NCBI RefSeq assembly: GCF_040361335.1
Contig: NZ_APNM01000004.1
Coordinates: 174,445-238,444, forward strand
Length of the DNA stretch: 64,000 bases
Direction: 5' to 3'
Origin: APNM01 sp040361335
GTDB taxonomy: Bacteria; Pseudomonadota; Gammaproteobacteria; Nevskiales; Salinisphaeraceae
In this document: one piece after another, positions 16,848-24,507 of the stretch
How positions within the stretch are numbered: the first letter of the stretch is position 1
Layout: each line of letters starts with the position of its first letter
Program-made: the position numbers and the translations under genes
The notes under the pieces: model-generated
What the model saw: only the letters and a program-made list of their open reading frames with translations
Told to the model about the DNA's origin: nothing
Database searches by the model: none

Positions 16848-19456
16848 TGCGACAAACGATTCGAATCCCGTCCCGGCGCACGGCCGGCGCCGCGACCCTG
16901 GCCCTGCTCCTCGGGCTCGCCGGCTGGCACGGTGCCGGCTGGGCGCAGACGCCGCCCGACGCCGGCAAGAGCACCGGCATGGCGGACGATGCGCGGACCC
17001 CGGCCAGCCCGGCCGGGACCGGGGAGCCGGATACCGCGCCCACCGATGCCGGCATTCCCCTCGGCGGGTTCCTGCTCTATCCCGATGCGACCTTGCGGGG
17101 CGGCTACGACGACAACCTGTTCGCCGCACCCGACGACGAGGAGGACGACACCCTCCTGCTGTTCTCGCCGACGCTCGGTCTCGAATCGGACTGGTCCCGG
17201 CACCGGCTCGCCGCGCGCACCGGCGCCCGGGTGGCGCGCCATCATATTTTCGAGAACGAGGATTACGAGGACTATTGGGCCGAGGCGGACGGCCGCTATG
17301 ACGTTTCCGAGGCCGTCAACCTGTTCGGCGGGGCGGGATGGCGCCGCGGGCACGAGGAGCGGTTCTCGCCCGACGACGTCGACGGCAAGGAGCCGACCAC
17401 GTTCGACAACGCTACCGCGCATCTCGGCGGCGAGGCGGGCCTCGGTCCCTTTTCGGCCCGTCTGGGAGGCACCGTCTCCAAGCTGGATTTCGACGATGTC
17501 CCGACCACCAACGGCCGGATCAACAACGACGATCGCGACCGCCGGCAGCACGCGGTGGGCGTGCGCGGCAACGTCGAGGTGCGCCCGGGGACGACGCTGT
17601 TCCTGCAGGCGGCCCGCGATGTCCGCAGCTACGACGCCTCGGTCGACGACCTGGGCGTGGACCGCGATTCCGCCGGCAAGCGGCTGGCCGCGGGCGCCGA
17701 GTTCGAATTCCGCGGCGGCCGGGCCGAGATACTGGCCGGGCGCCTGGACCAGAACTACGAGGACAGCCGGCTGCAGGACGTGGACGCCTTCGATATCGGC
17801 GGGCGCCTGCACTGGTGGGCGACGCCGCTCACGCGCCTGTCCGCGAGCGTGGACCGCACCCTGGAGGAGACCACGGTCTTCGATCCCGCTACCGGGACCC
17901 CCGCCTCCTCGTATCTCAACACGGCCTATACCGTCGGCTTCGACCGGCGGCTCACGCCCAACCTCGCGGCCGACGCCTACGTCAGCTACGCGGACTCCGA
18001 CTACCAGGGCATCGACCGCCGCGACGAGATCGTCTACGCCGGGCTCGGCATGCAATACCGCATGACGCGGCATCTGGTGCTGGAGGCCGACTATGACTTC
18101 CGGCATCGCGACTCCAGCGTCGAATCGGCCGACTACTTCCGCAACCGCGTCCTGCTGGGCGTGCGGGCGATGCTCTACCCGCTGCCGCCCCGTCACAGCC
18201 CCACGCTGGCCGAGGCGGTGGCCGCGGCCATCCGCCCGACGCCCGATTTCGACGGCTTCTACATGGGCATGCAGATAGGCCACGGCGCCCTCGCCACGCA
18301 CACCGAAGGAGCCCGCGGCAGCGGGACGGACGACGGCGACTTCGGCGACCTGGGCACGGTCGCGGGCCCCTTCATCGGCTACGGCATCGGCGGCAAGCGT
18401 TTCCATGCCGGCGTGGAACTGGAGGCCGAAGTCGGCGGCGAGGAATGGCGGCACGCGAAGACGCCGGACGGGCGCGTCTTCTCGCACGAGCGCGGCGACG
18501 GTTTCGGCGCCGGATTGCGCCTGGGCTGGCTCGCCGGGCACCAGTCGCTGCTGTATACCCGGCTCGGATATGCCCGCGGCGAATTCGAGACCTACTACAA
18601 GGAGGACGACGCGACGCCCGCCGTCGAGCAGACCGATCGCCTGGACGGCCTGCGTTACGGCCTGGGCCTGGAGATACCGGTGAACGACGAGACGTTCTGG
18701 CGTTTCGACTACAGCATCACCGACTACGAGGACTTCGACATCGCCACGGGCTCGGACGTCGAGACCTTCGACAACCGCGAGACGCTGTTCCGCATCGGCT
18801 TCGGATGGCGCGCCGGCGAACACTGGCCCGGCGCCGCGCCGTCGCGGCGGCAGTCGCCGGACGGCTTCTACGCCGGCGCCGCCGTCGGCTACGGCCTGCT
18901 GGTCACGGACCTGGATGCCGTGCACCGGCAACCCAACCCCCCGTCCCCCACCTACCTGGACGCGCCGTTCGCCGCCCAGGGCTATTCCGCCGGCTACTTC
19001 GCGGGCTACGGCATCTCCCTGGAAAACCTCTATCTCGGCGTGGAGCTGGAGGACGACTCGGGCAGCTCCGACTGGCGGCATGTGCGCGATCCCGGCGGGC
19101 GCGACTTCGGCGTCCGCAAGAAAGGCGGCCGTGGCGCCTCCGTCCGCGTGGGCTGGGCCTTCCAGGACGGCACCCTGGTCTATGTCCGTCGCGGGAAAAT
19201 CCAGACGAAGTTCGACACCGAGTACGTCAAGGGCAACAACCCGGACAACTGGGTGGACCGGCAGGACAAGATCGACGGCGACCGCATCGCCCTGGGGGCG
19301 GAGATGCCGCTACTGGCCCACCTTTTCATGCGCATGGAGTACAGCCACACCGACTACGACAGCTATGGATTCACGACGGCCCACAGCCAGACGGACGAGG
19401 TGGCATTCGACAACGCCGAGACCCTGTTCCGGCTGGGACTCGGACTGCGGTTCTGA
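16847..19456 (+). CDS. Triple beta-barrel outer membrane protein
   Basis: The 869-residue protein has a signal peptide ending near GWAQ (residue 34) and three barrel-like parts. Residues about 75-445 resemble the BBP2_2-type outer-membrane family (opening YPDATLRGGYDDNLF, repeated Asp/Tyr-rich strands). Residues about 468-656 and 670-869 are two OmpA/Omp25-like eight-strand barrels that are duplicates of each other: both have DGFY at the start, WRH..(T/D)P.GR.F, TDY(E/D) and FDN.ETLFR. The protein ends in Phe, as expected for BAM recognition. The start overlaps the DksA-like stop. Aromatic and acidic content is high, and I see no peptidoglycan-binding domain. Function is unknown; anaerobic surface remodelling is speculative. 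Confidence 0.78.
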   Translation: MRQTIRIPSRRTAGAATLALLLGLAGWHGAGWAQTPPDAGKSTGMADDARTPASPAGTGEPDTAPTDAGIPLGGFLLYPDATLRGGYDDNLFAAPDDEEDDTLLLFSPTLGLESDWSRHRLAARTGARVARHHIFENEDYEDYWAEADGRYDVSEAVNLFGGAGWRRGHEERFSPDDVDGKEPTTFDNATAHLGGEAGLGPFSARLGGTVSKLDFDDVPTTNGRINNDDRDRRQHAVGVRGNVEVRPGTTLFLQAARDVRSYDASVDDLGVDRDSAGKRLAAGAEFEFRGGRAEILAGRLDQNYEDSRLQDVDAFDIGGRLHWWATPLTRLSASVDRTLEETTVFDPATGTPASSYLNTAYTVGFDRRLTPNLAADAYVSYADSDYQGIDRRDEIVYAGLGMQYRMTRHLVLEADYDFRHRDSSVESADYFRNRVLLGVRAMLYPLPPRHSPTLAEAVAAAIRPTPDFDGFYMGMQIGHGALATHTEGARGSGTDDGDFGDLGTVAGPFIGYGIGGKRFHAGVELEAEVGGEEWRHAKTPDGRVFSHERGDGFGAGLRLGWLAGHQSLLYTRLGYARGEFETYYKEDDATPAVEQTDRLDGLRYGLGLEIPVNDETFWRFDYSITDYEDFDIATGSDVETFDNRETLFRIGFGWRAGEHWPGAAPSRRQSPDGFYAGAAVGYGLLVTDLDAVHRQPNPPSPTYLDAPFAAQGYSAGYFAGYGISLENLYLGVELEDDSGSSDWRHVRDPGGRDFGVRKKGGRGASVRVGWAFQDGTLVYVRRGKIQTKFDTEYVKGNNPDNWVDRQDKIDGDRIALGAEMPLLAHLFMRMEYSHTDYDSYGFTTAHSQTDEVAFDNAETLFRLGLGLRF

Positions 19457-19490
19457 GCCGTCCCTCCGTCCGCAGAAGAGGAACGACGAC

Positions 19491-20489
19491 ATGACGCGAA
19501 TCAGAGGGAGTGCCAAAAGCCGACTCGCCGCGATCACGGCAGCCGGCACGCTGGTCTTGATCCCGGTCCTGGCGATGCCGGTCGGCACGTACGCCGCGGG
19601 CGATCATCCCGGCGGCTCCTGCGGCGGCGGCCACGACGAGGGTAGTCACGAGGACGGCGGACATGACAGCGGTGGCGGCGGCATGCGCGGCGGCGGTCGC
19701 GGTTCGCCGCGCCATGCCGGCGGGGGCGGTCCGAGCGGACACCTGGAGGATCGAGTCCTGCACGGACACGAGGATCACGCGGGCGGCGGACATGATCCGA
19801 CCAGCCTCGATCGCGGTCGTCCGCCCTGGGCCGGAAGCGGCCACGGCGATGACGCGCTGGATTCGGACCACGGCGGCGGGGATGACGGCCACGACGCCCA
19901 TGCGGCGGGGGCCGCACCGGCCTCCGCGGTAACCTCCTGGGCGGTGGCACGCGATGCCGACGGTGTCCCGGTGCTGGATGCCAACGGTCACGTCCGGCCG
20001 GTGCTGGAGACCGGCCGGATCGCGAACCTGACCGCCACGGGCCGGCTCCCCGGCGACTGTATCGGACGCGTCAGCCGCGTGACCCTGGCACCTTTCGGGG
20101 AGGCTTTGGCCTCGACGCCGGTTCTACGGGCCGAGTTCGAAACGGTGTTGGCCACCGCCGGCACGCCGCCACGGCAGCAGCAGCCCGCCCCGGCAACCCG
20201 GCGCGTCAGCCTCGTGCTCTACACCCATGCCATGGTCGCGGACGGTGTCGGCCGGGACGAGGCCGCGCGGTTCCTCGCCGGCGCGGCGAGCGACCCGGTC
20301 ACGGTCGACCAGGTCGTCCTGCTGAACGACGTGCTCGGCATCAACGCGGTCTCGCCGGAGGGCCACGCGGCATTCGCCGATTTCACCTACCGCGCCTCGG
20401 ACGCGCCCGCGGAGACATCCGCGACCGGGATCGAGGGCTTCGTGCGGCTGGTCAACGACCACCGGCAGGCACGCGCCGTCCCCGATTGA
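19491..20489 (+). CDS. Secreted His/Gly/Asp-rich protein, paralogue 1
   Basis: The 332-residue protein has a signal peptide (about 1-36, ending TYAA) and then a low-complexity stretch (37-140) packed with Gly, His and Asp, including repeated GGH, HED and DHGGG. This would bind Zn, Ni or Cu. A conserved core follows: residues 150-189 (DGVPVLDANGHVRPVL and TGRLPGD) match residues 125-163 of the next protein, and a later segment (about 210-300) is also shared. The ATG at 19491 lies 34 bases after the triple-barrel gene, following AGAGGAACG. Its last codons overlap FNR box 6. I do not recognise the family. Confidence 0.7.
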   Translation: MTRIRGSAKSRLAAITAAGTLVLIPVLAMPVGTYAAGDHPGGSCGGGHDEGSHEDGGHDSGGGGMRGGGRGSPRHAGGGGPSGHLEDRVLHGHEDHAGGGHDPTSLDRGRPPWAGSGHGDDALDSDHGGGDDGHDAHAAGAAPASAVTSWAVARDADGVPVLDANGHVRPVLETGRIANLTATGRLPGDCIGRVSRVTLAPFGEALASTPVLRAEFETVLATAGTPPRQQQPAPATRRVSLVLYTHAMVADGVGRDEAARFLAGAASDPVTVDQVVLLNDVLGINAVSPEGHAAFADFTYRASDAPAETSATGIEGFVRLVNDHRQARAVPD

Positions 20490-20499
20490 TCTGGATCAC
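20486..20499. promoter_or_regulatory. FNR box 6
   Basis: TTGATCTGGATCAC matches FNR consensus at 9 of 10 defined bases and overlaps the stop codon of the preceding gene. CACTAT at 20522-20527 is a candidate -10 at class II distance (start 20534), giving the second paralogue its own promoter inside the gene row. Confidence 0.78.
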
Positions 20500-20596
20500 A
20501 AACGCGCGCGCGAAACCCGGTCACTATCGGACCGGCGTAACAAGATACGGCATGCATGGCATGCCGATGGGAATACAACATTCTGGAGACGAGGAC

Positions 20597-21778
20597 ATGA
20601 CCAGCAAGACCTTGGAGACGATCGTGCGCCGCGCCGGGATATCCGGTGCCTGCGCGACGGCCTTGATCATGGGCGGTGCCGCGCTCGACGCCGTCGGTGA
20701 CGGCGCGTTCGGCGTACTCGGCACGGCGCACGCGGCCCAGGGAGAGGGGCACGGCGGCGAAGGTGCCCGCCGTGGCGGTGGCGGCGCCGGACAAGGCGCC
20801 CACGGCGAGGGCAAGGGCGCCTGGGGCGGCCGCACATTGGACGAAGTGATCCACGGCGAGGACGAGGAGGAAGACTCCGACCGCCCGGACTGGGCGGGCG
20901 GCGGCGGCAAGCCGGGCACCGGCCAGCCGGCGGGCGCCGGATCGAAGCGGGGCGACCTGTATGGCGATCTCTGGGTCATCCTCCGCGACGAGAATGGCGT
21001 GCCCGTGCTCGATAACAACGGCTACGTCCAGCCGATCCTGGCCGACGGCACCGTGATCCAGCTCACCGAGGACGGCGAATTGCCGACCGAGTACGAGGAT
21101 CAGGTGCAGGAAGTCGAACTCGGACGGCTCAACGTCGGCCGGTCGCCCTCCAGCGTCCTCGACCGCCGCACGAGCGAGGTGATCGCCAACCTGAACGCAG
21201 CGGAGGAAATCTACCTCGATCCCGCGGGCCGGCTGGTGTTCGTCATCGACGGCGTCGCCAAGACCGTCGACTCCCCGCTCGAAAACCTCGCGCTGTACGT
21301 CTCGCTGATAAGCGACGGCAGTATCGAGGGTGTCTCGTTCAGCGGCGACCTGGCGCATCTCTCCGACGGCAAGCTGACGGAGGCGGACTATCAATCGGCT
21401 GCGTCCCTGCTGGCGGCGGCGGCCGACAAGTCCGGCACGATCACTATCGACATGATCGCCTACTACGCCGCCATCCTCGGTCTGGAGGGTGATATCAACG
21501 GTCCTGATGGCAATACCTACATCGACTATTCGGGCTTCGATTACGACCGCTCCGACCTGTACGGGGACATGACCGTCACCGTGCTGATCAAACAGGACGA
21601 CGGCAGCTACGAGGCCGAGGAGGTCAACGTCCTGGAGGCGATCTTCGGCGGTCAGGACTTCGAGGATGACGGCGGCATCGCCAGCTTCACGCAGGCGGCC
21701 GACGACGCCCGCGCGGTCATCAACTACATCCACGAGTACGAGATTCCCGCCGACTCGCTGGATGACGTCTCGCACTAG
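20597..21778 (+). CDS. Secreted Gly-rich protein, paralogue 2
   Basis: The 393-residue protein has a signal-like N-terminus (to about residue 47, ending AHAAQ), a Gly-rich stretch (48-115), and a core starting with DENGVPVLDNNGYVQPIL (129-148) and DGELP. It shares with the previous protein a pre-core motif of the form L(E/D)(D/E)xV(L/I)HGxED, then RP.WAG, then the core, then a helix-rich region. It differs by losing most His residues and extending about 60 residues further with acidic, Tyr-rich sequence (YIDYSGFDYDRSDLYGD). The ATG at 20597 follows GGAGACGAGGAC; an in-frame ATG further up is less favoured. FNR box 6 lies 97 bp upstream. Function unknown. Confidence 0.7.
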   Translation: MTSKTLETIVRRAGISGACATALIMGGAALDAVGDGAFGVLGTAHAAQGEGHGGEGARRGGGGAGQGAHGEGKGAWGGRTLDEVIHGEDEEEDSDRPDWAGGGGKPGTGQPAGAGSKRGDLYGDLWVILRDENGVPVLDNNGYVQPILADGTVIQLTEDGELPTEYEDQVQEVELGRLNVGRSPSSVLDRRTSEVIANLNAAEEIYLDPAGRLVFVIDGVAKTVDSPLENLALYVSLISDGSIEGVSFSGDLAHLSDGKLTEADYQSAASLLAAAADKSGTITIDMIAYYAAILGLEGDINGPDGNTYIDYSGFDYDRSDLYGDMTVTVLIKQDDGSYEAEEVNVLEAIFGGQDFEDDGGIASFTQAADDARAVINYIHEYEIPADSLDDVSH

Positions 21779-21897
21779 GTGATGCCGGGAGGGACCAGGG
21801 ACGGTCCCTTTCGCCATCGTTCCGACAGACAGAAGCCGACGGGCCGGCGCCGCCTCCGGGCAGGGCCGGCCGGCCCGCCACTCCGGGAGAAGACACC

Positions 21898-22221
21898 ATG
21901 AGAAACGTCTTGATCATCGCGGTCGCCGGCATTCTCGGCCTCGGCCTGGCGATTGCCGTCAACGCGCAGCCGGGACCGCAGGGCGGCGGCGAAGGCCAAG
22001 TGTACGGCTGGCAACTCATGACCGAGCAGGAACGGGCCGAACACCGTCAGCGCATGCGCAACGCGGCCACCGCCCAGGAGCGCGAGCGCCTGCGCCGGGA
22101 ACATCACGAGCGGATGCAACAGCGCGCCGCGGAACGCGGCGTATCCCTGCCGGAAGAACCGCCGGCCGTGCGCGGCGGCGCCAAGCGCCAATCGTCGGGA
22201 GGCAACGGTCCCGGACGCTGA
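21898..22221 (+). CDS. Small secreted charged-helix protein
   Basis: The 107-residue protein has a signal peptide (about 1-23, ending VNAQ) and a mature part dominated by one amphipathic, highly charged helix (42-82) with the pattern MTxxERAEHRxRM...ERERLRxEHHERMQQRA. Short proteins with this pattern are common in proteobacteria and carry no assigned function; they resemble Spy/CpxP-like or metal-resistance helices only in general character. Residues 50-75 align without gaps to residues 73-98 of the Met-rich protein at 14671-15126. A GGGAG about nine bases before the ATG supports the start. There is no FNR box directly before it, so it may be read from box 6. Confidence 0.65.
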   Translation: MRNVLIIAVAGILGLGLAIAVNAQPGPQGGGEGQVYGWQLMTEQERAEHRQRMRNAATAQERERLRREHHERMQQRAAERGVSLPEEPPAVRGGAKRQSSGGNGPGR

Positions 22222-22426
22222 CCACCCGGACCGGGACAGCGCCGCGGCGGCGGCGCGTGAAGCACGGGGTTCCCGCTCCCGCAGGCACCAGCAATAGCCG
22301 GGCGACATCCAGGCGCGCGGCACTGCCGGCCCACCGTTAGCGCCGTGACCGAGAGCGCGTTATATTTGCCGTCATCCGCAGAACCCAACGACCCGGCCGG
22401 CGGACGCACCCGGCCGGGGGAACGGT

Positions 22427-23587
22427 ATGAGCGACCCCCAAGACGACCGGCTCGCGCGCGAGGTATACAGCGCGCGCGCCCAATTCCAGGCGCTGCTGGA
22501 CGCGGCGGTCGACGCCATTGTCCTGATCGACCGGGACGGTCTGATCGTCGGCTTCAACCATTCCGCCGAGCGGCTGTTCGGGTATACCTCGTCCGAGGTC
22601 ATGGACCGCAACGTCCGGATGCTCATGCCCGAACCCTACCGGGCCGAGCACGACAGCTACATCCAGCGCTACCGTCGCACCCGCGAGCCGCGGATCATCG
22701 GCGTCGGCCGCGAGGTCACCGCCCGGCGCAAGGACGGCACCTGCTTCCCGATCGATCTGTCGGTGGGCGAGATCGCCGACGACACCGGCCCGGCACGCTT
22801 CGTCGGCATCCTGCGCGACCTGACCGAGCGCAAGGCCGCCGAGCACGAGATGGTCGAGCAGCGCGAACGGCTCGCCCATCTCACCCGGCTCGGCACCATC
22901 GGCGAGATGACCACCGCCATCGCCCACGAGATCAACCAGCCGCTGACCGCGATCAGTTCCTATGCCCAGGCATGCGAACGGATGCTGCGGGCCGGCACGA
23001 GCGACGACGCCGAACTCGCCGACACCCTGGGCAAGATCGGGGTCCAGGCACGCCGCGCGGGCGAAGTCATCCGGCATCTGCGGCGCCTGGTCAAGCAGCG
23101 CGACAGCGAGACCGAGGTGACGGATGTCAACGAGTTGATCCGGGATCTGCTGCACCTGGCGCAGGTGGATAGCCGCGCTCAGGGACTGGTGATCCGCGCC
23201 GATCTGGCCGAACGCCTGCCGCCGATCGAGGTCGACCCGATCCAGATCCAGCAGGTGGTCCTGAACCTGATCCGCAACGCGGTCGACGCCATGGGCGAGT
23301 GGCGCGCCGACGACACCATCGTGGTGACATCCGGTCTCACCGCCGACGACTGCGTCGAGATCGGGGTCGTCGACAGCGGGCCCGGCATTCCGGCGCATGT
23401 CGTGGAGCGCCAGTTCGAGCCCTTCCTGACCACCAAGCCGGAGGGGCTGGGCGTGGGCGTGTCCATCTGCCGCTCGATCGTGGAATCCCACGGCGGCCGG
23501 CTCGCCTTCGAGAAGAACGAACCGGCCGGCACCGTCGCCCGCTTCGTGCTGCCCGCCCTGCCCGCGGGCGCCGGGCACACGTCATGA
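22427..23587 (+). CDS. fixL: FixL-type oxygen-sensing histidine kinase
   Basis: The 386-residue soluble kinase has one PAS domain (about 15-130) and a HisKA/HATPase pair. The PAS matches the haem domain of Bradyrhizobium FixL: the axial His is H75 in RAEHDSY, and R81 and R95 keep the exact +6 and +20 spacing of H200, R206 and R220. Haem-based O2 sensing is therefore predicted. The kinase part has the H-box AHEINQPLTAI (H167), the N-box QQVVLNLIRNAVDAM, and G-boxes VDSGPGIP and GLGVGVSI. No membrane helix is present. Its stop overlaps the next start by four bases. It would be the second oxygen sensor of the island besides Fnr. Confidence 0.9.
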   Translation: MSDPQDDRLAREVYSARAQFQALLDAAVDAIVLIDRDGLIVGFNHSAERLFGYTSSEVMDRNVRMLMPEPYRAEHDSYIQRYRRTREPRIIGVGREVTARRKDGTCFPIDLSVGEIADDTGPARFVGILRDLTERKAAEHEMVEQRERLAHLTRLGTIGEMTTAIAHEINQPLTAISSYAQACERMLRAGTSDDAELADTLGKIGVQARRAGEVIRHLRRLVKQRDSETEVTDVNELIRDLLHLAQVDSRAQGLVIRADLAERLPPIEVDPIQIQQVVLNLIRNAVDAMGEWRADDTIVVTSGLTADDCVEIGVVDSGPGIPAHVVERQFEPFLTTKPEGLGVGVSICRSIVESHGGRLAFEKNEPAGTVARFVLPALPAGAGHTS

Positions 23588-23979
23588 GCGGCGGCGAGAC
23601 CGGCCCCCTGGTCTACGTGGTCGACGACGACGACGCCGTGCGCGACAGCCTGCGGCTGCTGTTCAAGTCGGTGGACATGCCGGTGCGGATATTCGCCGAT
23701 GCCGAATCATTCCTGGCCGGGCTGGACCGGGGCCGTCCCGGCTGCCTGGTCTGCGACGTGCGCATGCCGGGCACCGGCGGTCTGGAACTCCAGGCACGCA
23801 TGGAGGCGGACGGCCTGACCACGCCCATCATCTTCATCACCGGCCACGGCGACGTGCCCATGGCGGTGGACGCCATGCGCAAGGGCGCCGTGGACTTCCT
23901 CCAGAAACCCTTCGACGACGACGACCTCCTGGACCGCGTCCGCCAGGCCCTGTCCGGCGACACGGACCACCCCGATTGA
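23584..23979 (+). CDS. FixJ-like receiver without output domain
   Basis: The 131-residue protein aligns with the receiver of FixJ/NodW regulators: acidic pocket VVDDDDAVR, phosphoacceptor D58 in CLVCDVRMPG, T86 in FITGHGDVPMAV and K108 in FLQKPFDDDDLL. All catalytic residues are intact. FixJ is about 205 residues with a LuxR-type DNA-binding domain, but this frame stops right after the receiver, and no HTH sequence is found in the next 130 bases in any frame, so it is a true stand-alone receiver rather than an obvious frameshift. It is translationally coupled to the kinase gene and presumably its phosphorylation partner, acting on another protein. Confidence 0.88.
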   Translation: MSGGETGPLVYVVDDDDAVRDSLRLLFKSVDMPVRIFADAESFLAGLDRGRPGCLVCDVRMPGTGGLELQARMEADGLTTPIIFITGHGDVPMAVDAMRKGAVDFLQKPFDDDDLLDRVRQALSGDTDHPD

Positions 23980-24111
23980 CTCGGCGTCCGTCCGGCCGAC
24001 CGCATAGGTACATTTGCGTATTCCAACTCATCGTCATCGGACCGAGGATGAGGCGGGACGGTTACAACGAACACAACCACATCATGGCCGCGTCATGAGA
24101 TCGAGAGGCAT

Positions 24112-24507
24112 GTGCAAACCGACAGAACCGTTACGGAACCGGCGGCGCCGAGGTACGTTTTCGTACTGGAGCCGCATGCGTACACGCGCGCCTATCTGGT
24201 GCGCCTGCTGATCGAGGCCGACTACGAGGTCGCGGATTTCGATTCCCTTTCCGAACTGCTCTCGCGCCTGGCGGAGCGGCGTCCGGACGGCATCGTCGCC
24301 GACGCCAGTCCGCCGGAGGCGCTCGGGCTGAAGCTTCTGAGCGTGACGGCGGCCGGCGACCGGCCACCGGTGGTACTGATCGCCTACGACCCGGACCTGA
24401 CGGACGCGGTCCATGCCATGCGCGCCGGCGCCGCCGATTACGCGGAAAAACCGCTACCGGGATCGGTTCTGCTGTTTAAGCTGCGACGGGCGATGGACGC
24501 GCCCTGA
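24112..24507 (+). CDS. Receiver-like protein with partly degenerate active site
   Basis: The 131-residue protein starts at GTG 24112, five bases after AGAGG. It has a receiver-type pattern with D64 in IVADASPPEA as a possible phosphoacceptor and K113 in DYAEKPLPG, but the N-terminal acidic pair is reduced to a single Glu (VLEPHAYTR) and the conserved Thr is Ala (LIAYDPD). No output domain is present. The segment MRAGAADY is identical to one in the truncated protein at the left edge of the window, so the two may be relatives. It follows the FixL/receiver pair on the same strand, 132 bases on. Its stop abuts the convergent VIT gene with no gap. Confidence 0.6.
   Translation: MQTDRTVTEPAAPRYVFVLEPHAYTRAYLVRLLIEADYEVADFDSLSELLSRLAERRPDGIVADASPPEALGLKLLSVTAAGDRPPVVLIAYDPDLTDAVHAMRAGAADYAEKPLPGSVLLFKLRRAMDAP

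Noticed and set aside
23980..24111. Missing LuxR domain of FixJ in another frame
   Set aside because: No HTH-like sequence was found in any frame of this stretch, so a simple frameshift is not supported.
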